Shown here piece after piece: positions 12,514 to 24,652 of a stretch of DNA of 64,000 nucleotides; position 1 is the first letter of the stretch, and the number at the start of each line of letters is the position of its first letter. The DNA is taken from assembly GCF_947179165.1 (NCBI RefSeq), contig NC_077240.1, positions 32,288,001 to 32,352,000 on the forward strand, read 5' to 3'. The stretch is from Solanum dulcamara. Taxonomy: Eukaryota > Streptophyta > Magnoliopsida > Solanales > Solanaceae. The notes under the pieces are model-generated. The model was not told where the DNA came from. It made no database searches and saw nothing but the letters and a program-made list of their open reading frames with translations. The position numbers and the translations under genes are program-made.

Positions 12514-13381
12514 TGTAATGACATTTAAGGTTATTTTTGGAAATTTTTAAATATATTATCGTTTTACCCTTTTCGATAGTTGTCTTGAGTCATGTTTGAT
12601 CATCTTATGAAGTCAGTTCGGCAATTTGATTGAAAAGTTGGGAGATTTGAAAGTTTTACAGTTTTGAAGCCTTAAGTTGTTAAAAAAGGGGTTTTGGTAC
12701 TAATTGAAACTACGAGCCTTGTAATGAAATTCTATTAGTTCCACCAACTCTGAAATGTGGGATTTAATCGAGGAGTGTTGTCGTTTTTAGTTTCGGAGTC
12801 TTAACGAAGGATTGAGTCCTAGAGTTGAAAGTTTAAGAGAAATTAGACCAAAAGTTGACTCTGGTCAACATTAGGAGTTCGGACGCTTGATATGAATTTT
12901 CGACAATTTCAGTGGATTTGGGAGATGATTTTAGGCCTAGGTGAGGTCTTGGCTTAATTTTCGGAGGCTCCTAGGTCATTTGATATTTTTGAACCTAAGT
13001 TAGTTTAGTTGTGACTAAATGGGTTTCGGGTCAAGTAGACCTCAAATTCATATTTTGATGGTTTTATTGAATCTGGAACATCAAATTTAGTTCGATAGCA
13101 TATTCGGTTTGTGTTCATGGGATTCCAGACGAATCTTGAGGTCGTTCGGTGAAAATTTGTGTAACACCCCCTAAATATTATTGATTCATGGATCCTTTCT
13201 TACATGAAGTCCAAATAAATTATCAAAATTTTCTATTTAATTCAAGCATGAAACTTTATGGATTTTTCATATGATGATTCCAAATGCATAGATTATTAAA
13301 TATTTGAAATTTAATTACCTATCTTATATTAACTTAAATTGGCTTTTAAATGCATTAAATTGTTGATTTATCAAAAGTCCT

Positions 13382-13560
13382 TATATGAAGGCATGAAAAA
13401 ATTTTGATCATGTTTTAAAATATTTTGATCATGTTCTAAAAGTATTTTGATCATGTTCTCTCATGCCTAAAGATTTTGATCATGTTCTAAAGTATTTTGA
13501 TCATGTTCTAAAGTATTTTGATCATATTCTAAAGTATTTTGATCATGTTCTCTTATGCCT
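13382..13560 (+). repeat. 21-bp minisatellite in solo LTR B1
   Basis: About seven copies of TATTTTGATCATGTTCTAAAG, with two copies diverging into a CTCATGCCTAAAG or CTTATGCCTAAAG variant. The array is absent at the same place in the minus-strand copy at 52696-54847, so it expanded after the copies separated. The minus-strand 64-codon frame here is only the repeat read in reverse. Confidence 0.85.
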
Positions 13561-14036
13561 AAAGTAATTTGGGCATAACTTTTCATAGGATAGTCCAAAT
13601 TAGGTGATTCAAATTTCTGAGTAACCACAACATCATTACCTACAACTTTCATGAAGAACATATCTTAAGATTCGGAGTTTACATAGATCAAATAAATTAA
13701 TCTTTGTAAGACATAGTGTTGTAACGGAATAGAGTATTTGTAGAATAAAATTCATATCTCGATGTAGAATGCTCCAAATTAGATGATTCTTGAACTAACT
13801 CAAACTAGACTTCTATATCTACAATTCTTATGAAGACATCAAATCCTAATAAGGAATTTATCTTATTCAAACGCAGTTTCGAAAACGGATATTCCGTTAA
13901 AAGAGATTTCATCTCACCTACCATAGAAAGATCTAGAACCATTTGACATCATCCATGACATCAAAATTCTCCATTGAATTTTTAAGATCATCCTTTATGA
14001 TTATGTTTATTTATTGTTAGGTCCCTCCTCCACACC

Positions 14037-14044
14037 TATAAATA
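14037..14044 (+). promoter_or_regulatory. TATA box of LTR B1
   Basis: TATAAATA in the context CACACCTATAAATACCCACC, followed by a T/C-rich start region. The same box is present in reverse at 47861-47868 and 54273-54280. It marks the likely U3/R boundary of family B. Confidence 0.7.
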
Positions 14045-15182
14045 CCCACCTTATTTCCTCATTTTATTCACCAAGCTTTCTTAAGCAACTCTTCTCTCTA
14101 TATACTTCTTTACTCCTTCTCAAATATAGTTTTAGTTTTAGTAGTATAAAAATACTACTCTGGTGATTCTTATACTCCGGGTAGTACACAAAACAAACCA
14201 GCGAGAAGAAAAGGCTAGGGGTCCAAGAGTGTTCCAATTCGAAGTAAAGCTTCTGATTTAAGGTATGTAAGGCTTTCATAGCATTGGATTGAGTTCGTCC
14301 ATGCGCCCAATATTTAAATTCATTATAATTGAGTTATAGTTGAGTTTTATCTAAATTTTGAATTCTAAATAAATTAATTCTTCTTCTATTGAGTTTGATA
14401 TATTTATGCATTAATATTATTATTGTTATCTCTCATATTATTGGAATTATTATTCATGGCTACTTTCCCATGAATCATAATTGATTTGATGTTCATGAAT
14501 ATTTTTATACATGTTTTGAGTAAAGATGTTGGCTTTTTATTATTTTCATTGATAAAAAGAAAGTTATATGAATTAATACTATATATGTATTTTATTGAGT
14601 TTTGAAAGAGCAAAAGAGTTGAGTTTGAATGAATTTGAGCAAATGATATTTTGAACAAGATGTTTTGATGAGATGTAAATGATGTTTTTGGAAGTATAAT
14701 GATTGATGAACATGAAATGAGATGAGTTTGATGATTTAAATTAAAGTCCAATGAGAGTAGATGATGAGTTTAATATGAGCACATATTTTGGGAGTAGTAT
14801 TGAGCACCGAGTTGGGTAAGAGTTTAATTAACTCAAACCCCAGAACTACGTAGCCAGCGTAGGATGGAGGTTATGCCTCTTAAGTCCCAAAAAGAGGACT
14901 TTGATGAGTGGATCCAAAATGGTGATGTCCTTTACCCTGGCAAGGTATTGGATGGATGTGGCAACGACATCACTTCGTTGTATCATCGCTAGCTCATAAG
15001 TGATGGTTGTCGGTTAGAGAAACTCCCAATTGAGTAAGCATTGCTTGTTACTATTATTTTTATTATTATATTTTAAACTTGCATTACATATTGATGTTGA
15101 GATGATGTTGAGTTCTGAGCTGAGTTTTTTTGAGAGGAGTTTTTTGATATTTGTCCTTACCTTCCTGCCATTTTACATACTC

Positions 15183-15232
15183 GTACATTCCACGTACTGA
15201 CGTCATTCGACCTGCATCGTTTTATGATGCAG
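15183..15232 (+). promoter_or_regulatory. conserved LTR block: GTAC pair, TGACGTCA, hairpin
   Basis: GTACATTCCACGTAC, then TGACGTCA (15198-15205, a perfect bZIP-type palindrome), then a hairpin with stem CTGCATC/GATGCAG (15212-15218 and 15226-15232) and a 7-base loop. The block recurs in reverse at 46681-46735, 51423-51477, 53093-53147 and 62021-62075, and with changed sequence but the same layout in other LTR families. Function unknown; it lies in the last quarter of the LTR, near where the transcript would end. Confidence 0.55.
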
Positions 15233-16734
15233 ATACAGGTGTTAGAGATCCTCAACAGGCGCTTCGTTGAAGATCATTATTTTTCAGCTATTTGGTGAGT
15301 CCTTCTTATATTCAGAGGAACTCTTTATCCTTTAATTATTGTTGAGTATTATGTTTCTTTTAAGGTAGCCATGGACATGTCATTGGCACCATCTAAGAGT
15401 ATTAGAGGCTTCATAGACAGAGTTTAATGATGTAAGTAGAGTAGTTCTCCTTTGAAACTACTTCTTCAAAAAAAATTTCTTCTTTCATTAGATGTTGTTA
15501 ATGGAGAGCCCATATAAGTATTCTTATTAAGTCTTCCGCTGATGAATGAATAAGTGATGAGACCAAGTGGTTCTCTCAGAGGCCAGAGATGGTTTCTGAG
15601 TGCCGGCCACGCCTAGGGTACCCTCTCGGGGCGTGACAATTTGGCATCTTGAAATGTTGTTGTGTGCTGATTTCTGGTGCCATTGTTTTGTTCATCGCGA
15701 TTGTGCTCTTACTCTCGCGATCGCATAGTTATTTCCTCCTGTGCTTCGCAATCGTGTGATGGCACACTGTGATTGCATAGTATTATGGGTTGGGTCACCA
15801 TGATCGCGTGGGTTTGACCATAATCTGAAGTCAATTAATGAGTTGACTATTTTTAACTCATCGCAATCATGTGGATGGAGCCCGTGATCGCGATGAGCAT
15901 TTTCACCTGTAGAATATTTTCTTTCCAACAGTTGGGGTTTCACCCCATTTTTACCATTTTTGAACTTTCGAAACTTAGTAGAGGCAATTTTAAAGTGGTT
16001 TTTTGAGATTAAGTGATTGGGTAAATGTTTTGGCCCTAAATCTTCATTACCCAAAGTTTATTTATCGATTTTAATGTCGAAAATTATGATTTCAACTTCA
16101 AAGTTTGGAGGTTTTTCAAAAACTCAATTCTTTTGATAAATGGTGATTTAATGACTGATTTCAATTAATTTTCAATGGGATTTTCACGATTGAGTTCCAA
16201 ATTCATTGGGCAATGTGATTTTATACAAATTTCTAGATTTACCCTTACTTTCCCGAAAATAGATTTTTGCGTCGTTTTGGACCCATTCTTCAAAATTAAT
16301 GATTTAGGTGTCTGCATACTTGTATTATTATTGTGATTACATATTTGAATAGATTGTTATGATTTTGAGATCCGTTGGAAGGAAAAGACCCAAGTGTCGG
16401 AGTGTGATTATTTGATTGTTTTGAGGAAAGTGGATTTCTTATTCCTTTATTATATATATATTGAACCTTGTTTTCCTTGTTGTGTATGTCAAAGAGTAAT
16501 GGGAATTGGTGAATGGATTAAGATTGTGATCGCACATTCTATTTGATGATTCTAACAATGAAAGAGGAGAAATTAAAAGGCAAGTTGATGATATATTGAT
16601 GTATTATGTGTTGTGGATGATTTGAATAGTCATATTGATTCTATATTGATGTTATACTGCGATTGTGTTGATAAGGATCATGTATTGATGTGGAAATTTC
16701 CATTCTAATTTATTTGTGTGAACATTCCTTTTTG

Positions 16735-16885
16735 CATTGGTTCTAAAACACTGCGATGAGACTCATTTGATGACGATGTTGATGGAAAAATGATTCTGGC
16801 GATGCCGATGGAAAATGGTTTTAGTGATGCCGATGGAACATAGTTCCGACGATTGATGAGTAAATCGATGGAAAAAGGTTCTTGA
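16735..16885 (+). repeat. degenerate GATGCCGATGGAAAA repeat in LTR of element A
   Basis: Four to five imperfect copies of a 25-30-base unit built on GATGCCGATGGAAAATGGTT. It lies where the related LTR at 42310 has a much longer array (43957-44286). Confidence 0.65.
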
Positions 16886-17504
16886 GAATACATGAACCTT
16901 GTACGTCCCCCATGAGTTTCGACCTAATATTCAATGGATGTGTATCGTAGGACAGACATGCAATATTATATTTGACATCTCATATCATTGCATTGCACAT
17001 TATTATCATTATGAACAAGATGAATATCTGTTATGGTTATTTTGGTTGATGGTTATGAAATTCTGTGCGGATGTCCTGGACTTTGAAAATGTTGTTATTC
17101 CTACTATGTGCTATATTCTATGTGAACTATAGGTTGAGTTGTTACTGTGCAAGTTGTGGTTGAGGAGGTTCGGTTGGAGTGTCGGGATTACATGTGTTCT
17201 CTATTGCATTTCTTTGAGTTAGTCGTGTATTTTCTGAGTACCGTGTTGTTTGGTACTTACTCACTTACTTCTACCCTTGTGTAGATTATGAGTCAATATT
17301 TTCATGATTTCATCATCTACCTTTCTACGTCCGAGGATCCAGTTGGAGAGCGAGCGAGGTAGTTGCTTGTCACCTCGGCGGACACCTCATACTCTTTATT
17401 TATGTTCTTTTTTTACTTTAGAAACAAAGACATTAAAACCTGTATTCCTTTCAAATATATTATATTACATTAGAGAATCGTACACATGACAACCAGTCTT
17501 TTTT

Positions 17505-19172
17505 GTTACTGAGTATGAGACTCGATTCCACCAGTTATCCAAACATGCCTTGATTGTGATCCCAGATGAGGCCGAAAGGATTTGCAGATTTGTAAGAGGG
17601 TTGTCTTATTCCATTCATACGATTGTATTCAGATCTTCCCGTGAAGGCGATTCCTTACGGGCCATTGTGGGTGCCCCCAAGGAAGCAGATTTGATGGAAA
17701 GAAAAGAGGTTGGGAACTCTAAGAGGGCCTACACTTTTAGTCAGTTTTTTGAGGCAGGGGATCCTATAGTGGTAGTGGTTCCTTACAGCGTCGAGGTCTA
17801 GTTCGTATAGCTATTCTGACATTCGAGGGTGGTTAGACACATTGTGGTTCCTATAGTGAAGGTCAGGGTTATCAAAGTTCACAACAACGGTCTATGGGAT
17901 GAGGTAGTTATAGTGATCCCACCAGTTCATCGCAACAGTTCTCCGCTCTGAGATCTTGTTATGGTTGTAGGGATCCCAGTCACTTGTTATATCAGTGCCC
18001 TTTACAAAGTGGTTACGGAAGATATCTATATAGTTTATCAGTTCCGGCTAGAGGACCAGCACCTCCGATTAAAGGTCAGGGTAGAACTTAGAGTAGTAAA
18101 GGTGATTGTACTCCAAGCAGAGGTATGAGTGGTACTATGGTTCAGAAGGGAGGAGGTAGAGGTATTGTTCAAGCTGGGGTGGTAGAGGGGCCCAGTGTTA
18201 TGCTTTCCTGGGGAGACCTGAGGCAAAGACTTTGATACGGTTATCACAGGTATCTTTCCAATCTACCATTGGTCTACGTCTGTGTTATTTGATCCATGAT
18301 ATACATTCTCCTATGTGTCTACCTATTTTGCTTATGGGTTTGATTTGATATGTGATCGTACGCCTGTGCTTATTCATGTTTCTACACCTGTAGTTGAGCC
18401 TTTAGTGGTGGATCGAGTGTATCGATCCTGTCTCTTTTCTTTATAGGGGTATGACACTTGAGTAGACATGATTATATTGGAAAAGGTACATTTTGATGTA
18501 ATTTTGGGAATGGATTGGTTCTCTACTTATCATGATATTCTTAACTATTATACTAAGACTATATCTTAGAGGTATTTTGAGGATTGAGTGGAAGGGTACT
18601 AGTGGTTCTTACCCTGGTAAGGTTATTTCCTTTATTCGTGCTTAGAGATTGATTGATAGAGGGTTTTATCTTATTTATCTTTCATCCAAGACATTAGTAT
18701 TGAGCCGCCTTCCATGGAGTTTTTTTTCGTGGTTCAGGAGTTTGTAGATGTATTCCTTACTGACCTTTCAAGTGTTCCTTTAAATAGGGATATTAATTTT
18801 TGTCTTTATTTAGAGCCAGACACTAAGCCCATTTTTATTGCTCTGTATTGTATGGCTCCAACAGAGCTGAAGGATTTAAAAGAGCAATTATAGGATTTAC
18901 TGAGAAAAGGGTTCATTCACCCTAGTGTGTCTTCTTGGGGTGTACCAAACCTATTTGTAAAGAATAAAGATAGATCTATGAGGTTATGTATCAGTTATAG
19001 ACAACTGAACAAAGTGACTATCAAGAACAAGTATCCTCTTCCCTGAATTGATGATTTGTTCTATTAGTTTCAGGGAGCGACATTGTTCTCCAACATAAAA
19101 TTGAGGTCCAGTTATCATCAATTGAAGATTAGGGCATCGGATATCCCTAAGATAGCTTTTCTGACCCATTAT
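17505..19172 (+). pseudogene. element A gag-PR-RT, first copy of an internal tandem duplication
   Basis: Begins inside gag (VTEYETRFHQLSKHA, then EAERICRFVRGL), continues through a CCHC zinc knuckle (CYGCRDPSHLLYQC, about 17958-17999), a protease with Asp-Pro followed by a stop (FDP then TGA near 18290), LGMDWFSTYHD, and the first half of RT to about 19172. It stops there and gag starts again. Gag packages the element RNA; protease cuts the polyprotein; RT copies it. Stops include TAG after GRT, TGA in the protease and TGA in place of Arg in the PLPR part of RT. The unit at 17578-19172 is repeated from 19173. Confidence 0.8.
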
Positions 19173-22100
19173 GGATTTGTAGATTTGTGAAAAGGTTGTC
19201 TTATTCCATTTATACAGCAGTATTCAGATCTTCCCGTGAAGAGGATTCCTTACGGTCCATTGTGCGTGCCCCTAAGGAAGTAGATTTGATGGAAAGAAAT
19301 AAGGTTGGGAACCATAAGAGGGCCTTGGAGGTAGGGGATCCTATAGTGGTAGTGGTTCCTTCCAGCGTTGAGGTCTAGTTCGTGTAGCTATTCTGACATT
19401 CGAGGCTAGTTGGACACATCGTGGTTCCTATAGTGAAGGTCAGGGTTATCACGGTTTACAAGAACGGTCTACAGGATAAGGTAGTTATAGTGATCCCACC
19501 AATTCATTGCATCAGTTCTCCACTCTGAGATCTTGTTATGGTTATAGGGATCCCAATTACTTGTTATGTCAGTGCCCTTTACAAAGTGGTTAGGGAAGAT
19601 ATCTACGTAGTTCATCAGTTCCAGCTAGAGGACCAGCACCTCCGATTAAAGGTCGAGGTAGAACTTAGAGTAGTAAAGGTGATCATACTCCAAGCAGAGG
19701 TATGAGTGGTACTATGGTTCAGAAGGGCGGAGGTAGAGGTGTTGTTCAAGTTGGAGTGGCAGAGGGGCCAGTGTTATTCTTTCCTGGGGAGACCTGAGGC
19801 AAAGACTTTGATGCGGTTATCACAAGTATCTTTCCAATCTGCCATTGGTCTACGTCTGTGTTGTTTGATCCATGATATACATTCTCTTATGTGTCTACCT
19901 ATTTTGCTTATGGGTTTGATTTGATATATGATCGTATGCCTGTGCTTATTCATGTTTCTACACCTGTAGTTGAGCCTTTAGTAGTGGATCGAGTGTATCG
20001 ATCCTGTCTTTTTTCTTTATAGGGGTATGACACTTGGGTAGACATGATTATATTGGAAAAGGTACATTTTGATGTAATTTTGGGAATGGATTGGTTCTGT
20101 CCTTATCATGATATTTTTAACCGTTATACTAAGACTGTATCTTAGAAATATTTGGTATTTCGAGGATTGAGTGGAAGGGTACTAGTGGTTCTTACCCTGG
20201 TAAGGTTATTTCCTTTATTTGTGCTCAGAGATTGATTGATAAAGGGTGTTTATCTTATTTATCTTTCATCCAAGACATTAGTATTGAGCCGCCTTCCATG
20301 GAGTCTTTTTTCGTGGTTCAGGAGTTTGCAGATGTATTCCCTACTGACCTTTCATGTGTTCCTTTAAATAGGGATATTAATTTTTGTCTTTATTTAGAGC
20401 CAGACACTAAGCCCATTTTTATTGCTCTGTATTGTATGGCTCCAGCAGTGCTGAAGGAGTTAAAAAACCAATTATAGGATTTGCTGAGAAAAGGGTTCAT
20501 TCACCCTAGTGTATCTTCTTAGGGTGTACCAAACCTATTTGTAAAGAATAAAGATGGATCTATGAGGTTATGTATCAGTTGTAGACAGCTGAACAAGGTG
20601 ACTATCAAGAACAAGTATCCTCTTCCCTGAACTGATGATTTGTTCTATCAGTTTCGGGGAGCGACATTGTTCTCCAAGATAAAATTGAGGTCCAGTTATC
20701 ATCAATTAAAGATTAGGGCATTAGATATCCCTAAGATAGCTTTTCAGACCCGTTATGGCCACTATGAGTTCTTGGTGATGTCCTTTGGGTTGACTAACGC
20801 CCCTGCATTATTCATGGAGTTGATAAAAATGGGTTTTCACCCGTACTTGGATTCCTATGTGATTATATTCATTGATGACATCTTAGTGTACTCCAACACT
20901 TAGGCTGATCATGTTCTCCATTTGAGAATGGTATTTCAGAAGTTGCGGGAGAAAAGTTGCATGAAAAGTTGTCAAAGTGTGAGCTTTGGCTTGACTCAGT
21001 GGCATTCTTAGGAAACGTGGTGTCCAATGAGGGTATTAAAGTTGATCTTAACAAGATTGAGGCAGTTAGAGGGTGGACGAGGCCTACTTATCCTACCAAT
21101 ATTCATAGCTTTGTAGGGGTTAGACAGTTATTATAGGAAGTTCGTGCATGTCTTCTCTTCTATTTCTGCCTCAATGACCAGATTAACTCAAAAGAGTGTG
21201 GGTTTTTATTAGTTTAATGAGTGTGATGCAAGCTTTCAAAATATCAATACTTTGTTGATTTTGCCTTTTAGTTTTACACTACCCGAGGAGGGTGTGGTTT
21301 TACTATATATTATGATGCTTCGGGAGTCGTCCTAGGTGGTGTTTTGATGCAAAAGGAAAAGGTAATTGTCTATGCTTCCAGAAAATCAAAGGCTCATGAG
21401 AAGAACTACCTTACTCACGACTTAGAGTTGGCGCTAGTGATATTTGTGTTGGAGCTATGGCGTCACTACTTGTATGGTGTGTGTTGTGAGGTCTTTACCG
21501 ATCATAAAAGCCTTTAGTATATATTCAGTCAAAGGGATCTCAACTTGAAGCAGTATAGACGGCTTGAGTTATTGAAGGACTATGACATAACTATCTTGTA
21601 ACACCTAGGTGAAGTCAATATAGTGGTGAACGCCTTGAGTAGGAAGTCCTCTAGTATGGGGACTCTTACCACGATTGGAGTTAAGAAGCGACCATTGTCT
21701 ACAGATGTTCAAAGGCTAGCTAATAGCCTTGTTCGAATGCACATCTCAGAGGATAGTGGTGTTCTTTCCTTTGTGGAGGCACACTCTTCCTTCGTTGAGA
21801 AGACTAAGTAGAGATAGTTTGAGGATGAGAAATTGTGTATCATTCGATACAAAATGTTGATAGGTAAAACTAAGAAAATGGTACTTGATTCGGAGGGTAT
21901 ATTGACGATTAGAGGTAAGATTTATGTGCCTAAGGTGGGTGATTTGACTAGACAGGTTTTGAAAAGGACCCATTATTTGAGGTATTTTATTCACCTAAGA
22001 GTGGATAAGATTTCCATGATGTGAGTTAGCATTATTGGTGGTGCAACCTGAAGAATGTCATTATTGAGTTTGTGTCTAGGTGCTTGACTTACCAACATGT

Positions 22101-23190
22101 CAAGTGTAAGCATTAACGACTTGGTGGTGTGTCTAGAGGATACCCATTCCTATTTGAAAGAGGGAGTGTATTACTATGGACTTCGTGGTGGGTTTGCCTA
22201 CTACCGTGGGTGGCTATGATTCTATTTAGATGGTTAATGATAGATTGACCAAGTCCGCCTATTTTATTTCAGTTAAGGTGAAGTATACGACCGAGAATTT
22301 ATCTTATATCAACATTAGACAGATAGTTCAATTGCATGGAGTTCCTATTTCTATTGTTTCTGATCGAGGTTCAATTTTTACTTTACACTTTTGGAGAGGT
22401 CTATAGCATGGTTTGGGTACTCAGTTACATATGAGTACAACCTTTCACCCAAGACTGATGGGCAGTCTTAGCAGACCATTCAATTATTGGTGGACATGCT
22501 CCAGGAATGTTTGATTAACTTTGGTGCCTATTTGGGATCAACATTTTCCTTTAGTGGAGTTTTCCTACAACAACAGTTATCACTCCACCATTCAGATGGA
22601 TCTATTTGAGACATTGTATAGTAGGAGATGTAAATCTTTGATTGGTTGATTCGATATTGTTTTGGTGGATGCATTAGACACCGACTTTCTTAGAGATGCT
22701 ATGGAGAAGGTTTTCTTACTAACAGAAGTTTTATGGCAGTAGGAGGGTTTGAGCCTTGTAGTTTATGAAAGTTGATCATGTTTGGCTTAAGGTATCATCC
22801 ATAAAGGGTGTGATGATATTTGAGAAGTAGGGAAAGCTTAGCCCTAGGTTCATTGGCCATTTTGATATTTTTAGTCGGATTGAAGAGGTGGTCTACAAGT
22901 TGACCTTGCCACCTAGTTTGTTAGCAATGCACCCAGTTTTCCATGTTTCCATGTTTTGAAAGTATGTACCGGATGAGTCCCATATGATTTTACTTGATTC
23001 AATAGAGTTGGGTCCAAACTTGTCATTTGAGAAGGTGGATATATCTATTTTGGATAGGAAGATCTGAAAGATAAGGATTAAGAAGATCACTTCAGTAAAG
23101 GTGCAGTGGAAGCACCGTCGGATTGAAAAGGGTACTTGAGAGACGAAATCCAACATGCGTGCCTGATATCCTCAATTTTTTTGAAGCTTC
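19173..23190 (+). pseudogene. element A gag-PR-RT (second copy), RNase H, integrase, chromodomain-like tail
   Basis: The second copy starts in gag at 19173 and runs through RT. The catalytic FIDD is present at 20869-20880 after [11 protein letters not shown]. RNase H follows (YYDASG near 21306, HDLELA, FTDHKSL near 21497). Integrase shows SDRGSIF near 22360 and DGQS then TAG at 22469-22471 where the third catalytic residue, Glu, should stand. The C-terminal part has RFIGHFDIFSRI, LPPSLLAMHPVFHVSMF and a chromodomain-like end (ILDRKI, SVKVQWKH) near 23050-23130, typical of chromoviruses that target heterochromatin. More than twenty stops or shifts make this clearly dead. Compared with the first copy it lacks about 18 bases in gag near 19325. 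Confidence 0.85.
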
Positions 23191-23246
23191 AGAGACTTTC
23201 TTTTCCTTTATATTCGAGAACGAACATGGTTTTTAGTGATAGATAA

Positions 23247-24652
23247 TGTAATGACCCTAAAGGTTATTTTTGGAAATTTTTAGAAAGTTACCATTTTACC
23301 CCTCCAGCAGTTGCCCCAAGTCATATTTGAATAGCTTATGAAGTTAGTTTTGCAATTTGACTGTAAAGTTGGGAGATTTGGAAGTTTTAGAGTTTTAAAG
23401 CCTTAAGTTATTAGAAAATGGTTTTTGGTTCCTACCGGACCTATGATCCTTAAATAGAATTTCGTCAGTTCCATCAACTTCGAAATGTGAGATTTGGTCT
23501 AGAAGAATTACTGTCCTATTTGCTTTGAGCATGCATTTTATGATTTACCTGTGAGAGAGGCTTGTGGATACTATTTGACTTGTAATGCCCGCCTGAGGGG
23601 TTGAGTTGAGGTTTTTTTAGCATACCTGAGTACTGAAGAGTTTTCAAAAAAGAGTGAACACTTATTTCAATATATTTCCTTCCCTTTACTTTCTATTGAG
23701 GGTGTATATCATGTTTATGTTGAGTTTTGAGAACTTAAAACCTTATATTACATGTTGAGTTGAATATTGCCTCCATTCCATCTGTGTTGTGATGCATTCA
23801 TCCTCATTAATCATATCATTGATCTTGAAAAGTTGAGAAATATGAAAATTCTTTTTGAGAAAGAAAATGTGACACCTTTTTATATTCTTGACCACAAGCT
23901 TGGTGGCAAGTTGATGAGATATTGAGATTGTGATTTTGGTATATGGACTGTGAGTCCCCCGTGGGTCCTTTTCTGGAAGCCTTAGCTCGATAGGTGTATA
24001 CGAAAAGTTATGCGACAAACTTGATTCCACCGTACCACCACATCATTGTATCATCTCATTGCATTGCTATTAGGATTACTTGACTTATCTGATTATTTGT
24101 GATATTGAATTGTCCCTATGTATTTTCTTTACTCACGTCATTTTATATAAATTACTTGACCATCATCAGGAACTGTATGCAGGTTGAAGCGTTCTTTAGT
24201 TTATTACATAAGTTTGATTAATTTCTTAGACTCAATTGGTCAAACCTATTGGGTACATGTGGATTGTACTCACCCCTACTTCTGTTTCTCTTGTTGTTAC
24301 AGATTCTTGTCAGGATATCCCGCGCGGCAGCCGATCTCTCTATCGGATATCATATCATTCAGATTAGTGGTGAGATCCTGGGATCTGGATCGCCAATAGC
24401 TCTATCTTTTTATTTTCAGTCTTTATTATTACTTAGAGACTTATGATGTATATCAGATTTGACATTTGTATTTGATGCTCTTTATAGTTGTGACAACAGA
24501 TTTTGAGATAATTTCTTCCTGTTCTTCTTTTGATTTAATTTGTGGCATGACTTTCCCTTTGGAAGTCTCATATGCGTTTTACTTTTAAGCTTACACATCA
24601 GGTTGGGTGTTGGGATGTGTGTCATCATGACCTCGATTTTTGGATTGTGATA
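23247..24652 (+). repeat. 3' LTR of element A, shortened
   Basis: Starts TGTAATGACCCTAAAGG and ends near GGATTGTGATA, a decayed form of the family end CGTGACA. At about 1.4 kb it is roughly 1 kb shorter than its relatives; the jump near 23510-23530 suggests an internal deletion. Short open frames at 24184-24446 are in LTR sequence and look like chance. Confidence 0.75.

Larger units (their letters stand above)
13160..15638 (+). mobile_element. solo LTR, family B copy B1, with perfect 5-bp target duplication
   Basis: Starts TGTAACACCCCC and ends GGGGCGTGACA (TG...CA), 2479 bp. It is flanked by ATTTG on both sides (13155-13159 and 15639-15643), the 5-bp duplication expected of Ty3/gypsy integration. 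There is no internal coding region, so it is a solo LTR left by LTR-LTR recombination. It aligns in reverse with the LTRs at 46284, 51026 and 52696. It sits inside the 5' LTR of element A. Confidence 0.93.
12514..17495 (+). repeat. 5' LTR of element A, split by a solo LTR
   Basis: LTR sequence runs 12514-13159, is interrupted by solo LTR B1 with its target copy, and resumes at 15644. After the interruption it aligns with the LTR at 42310-44937 (both have ATGTTGTTGTGTGCTG-like or ATTTGTTGTGTGTCGG-like text at the same place). The end is lost in a deletion into gag. Confidence 0.75.
12514..24652 (+). mobile_element. Ty3/gypsy element A (chromovirus type), decayed, with nested insertion
   Basis: The two LTR starts are visibly homologous: TGTAATGACATTTAAGG at 12514 and TGTAATGACCCTAAAGG at 23247, each followed by GGTTATTTTTGGAAATTTTT-like sequence. 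Between them lie gag, protease, RT, RNase H, integrase and a chromodomain-like tail, all on the plus strand and full of stops. The primer site and the N-terminal half of gag are missing: the LTR runs directly into gag at about 17495-17505. A polypurine tract remnant (AGTGATAGATAA) lies just before 23247. No matching 5-bp flanks are readable. The chromodomain-type tail suggests the Tekay/Del branch. Confidence 0.85.

Noticed and set aside
13467..13661. 64-codon minus frame with repeated HDQNTLE
   Set aside because: It is the 21-bp minisatellite read in reverse; unit length divisible by three keeps it open.
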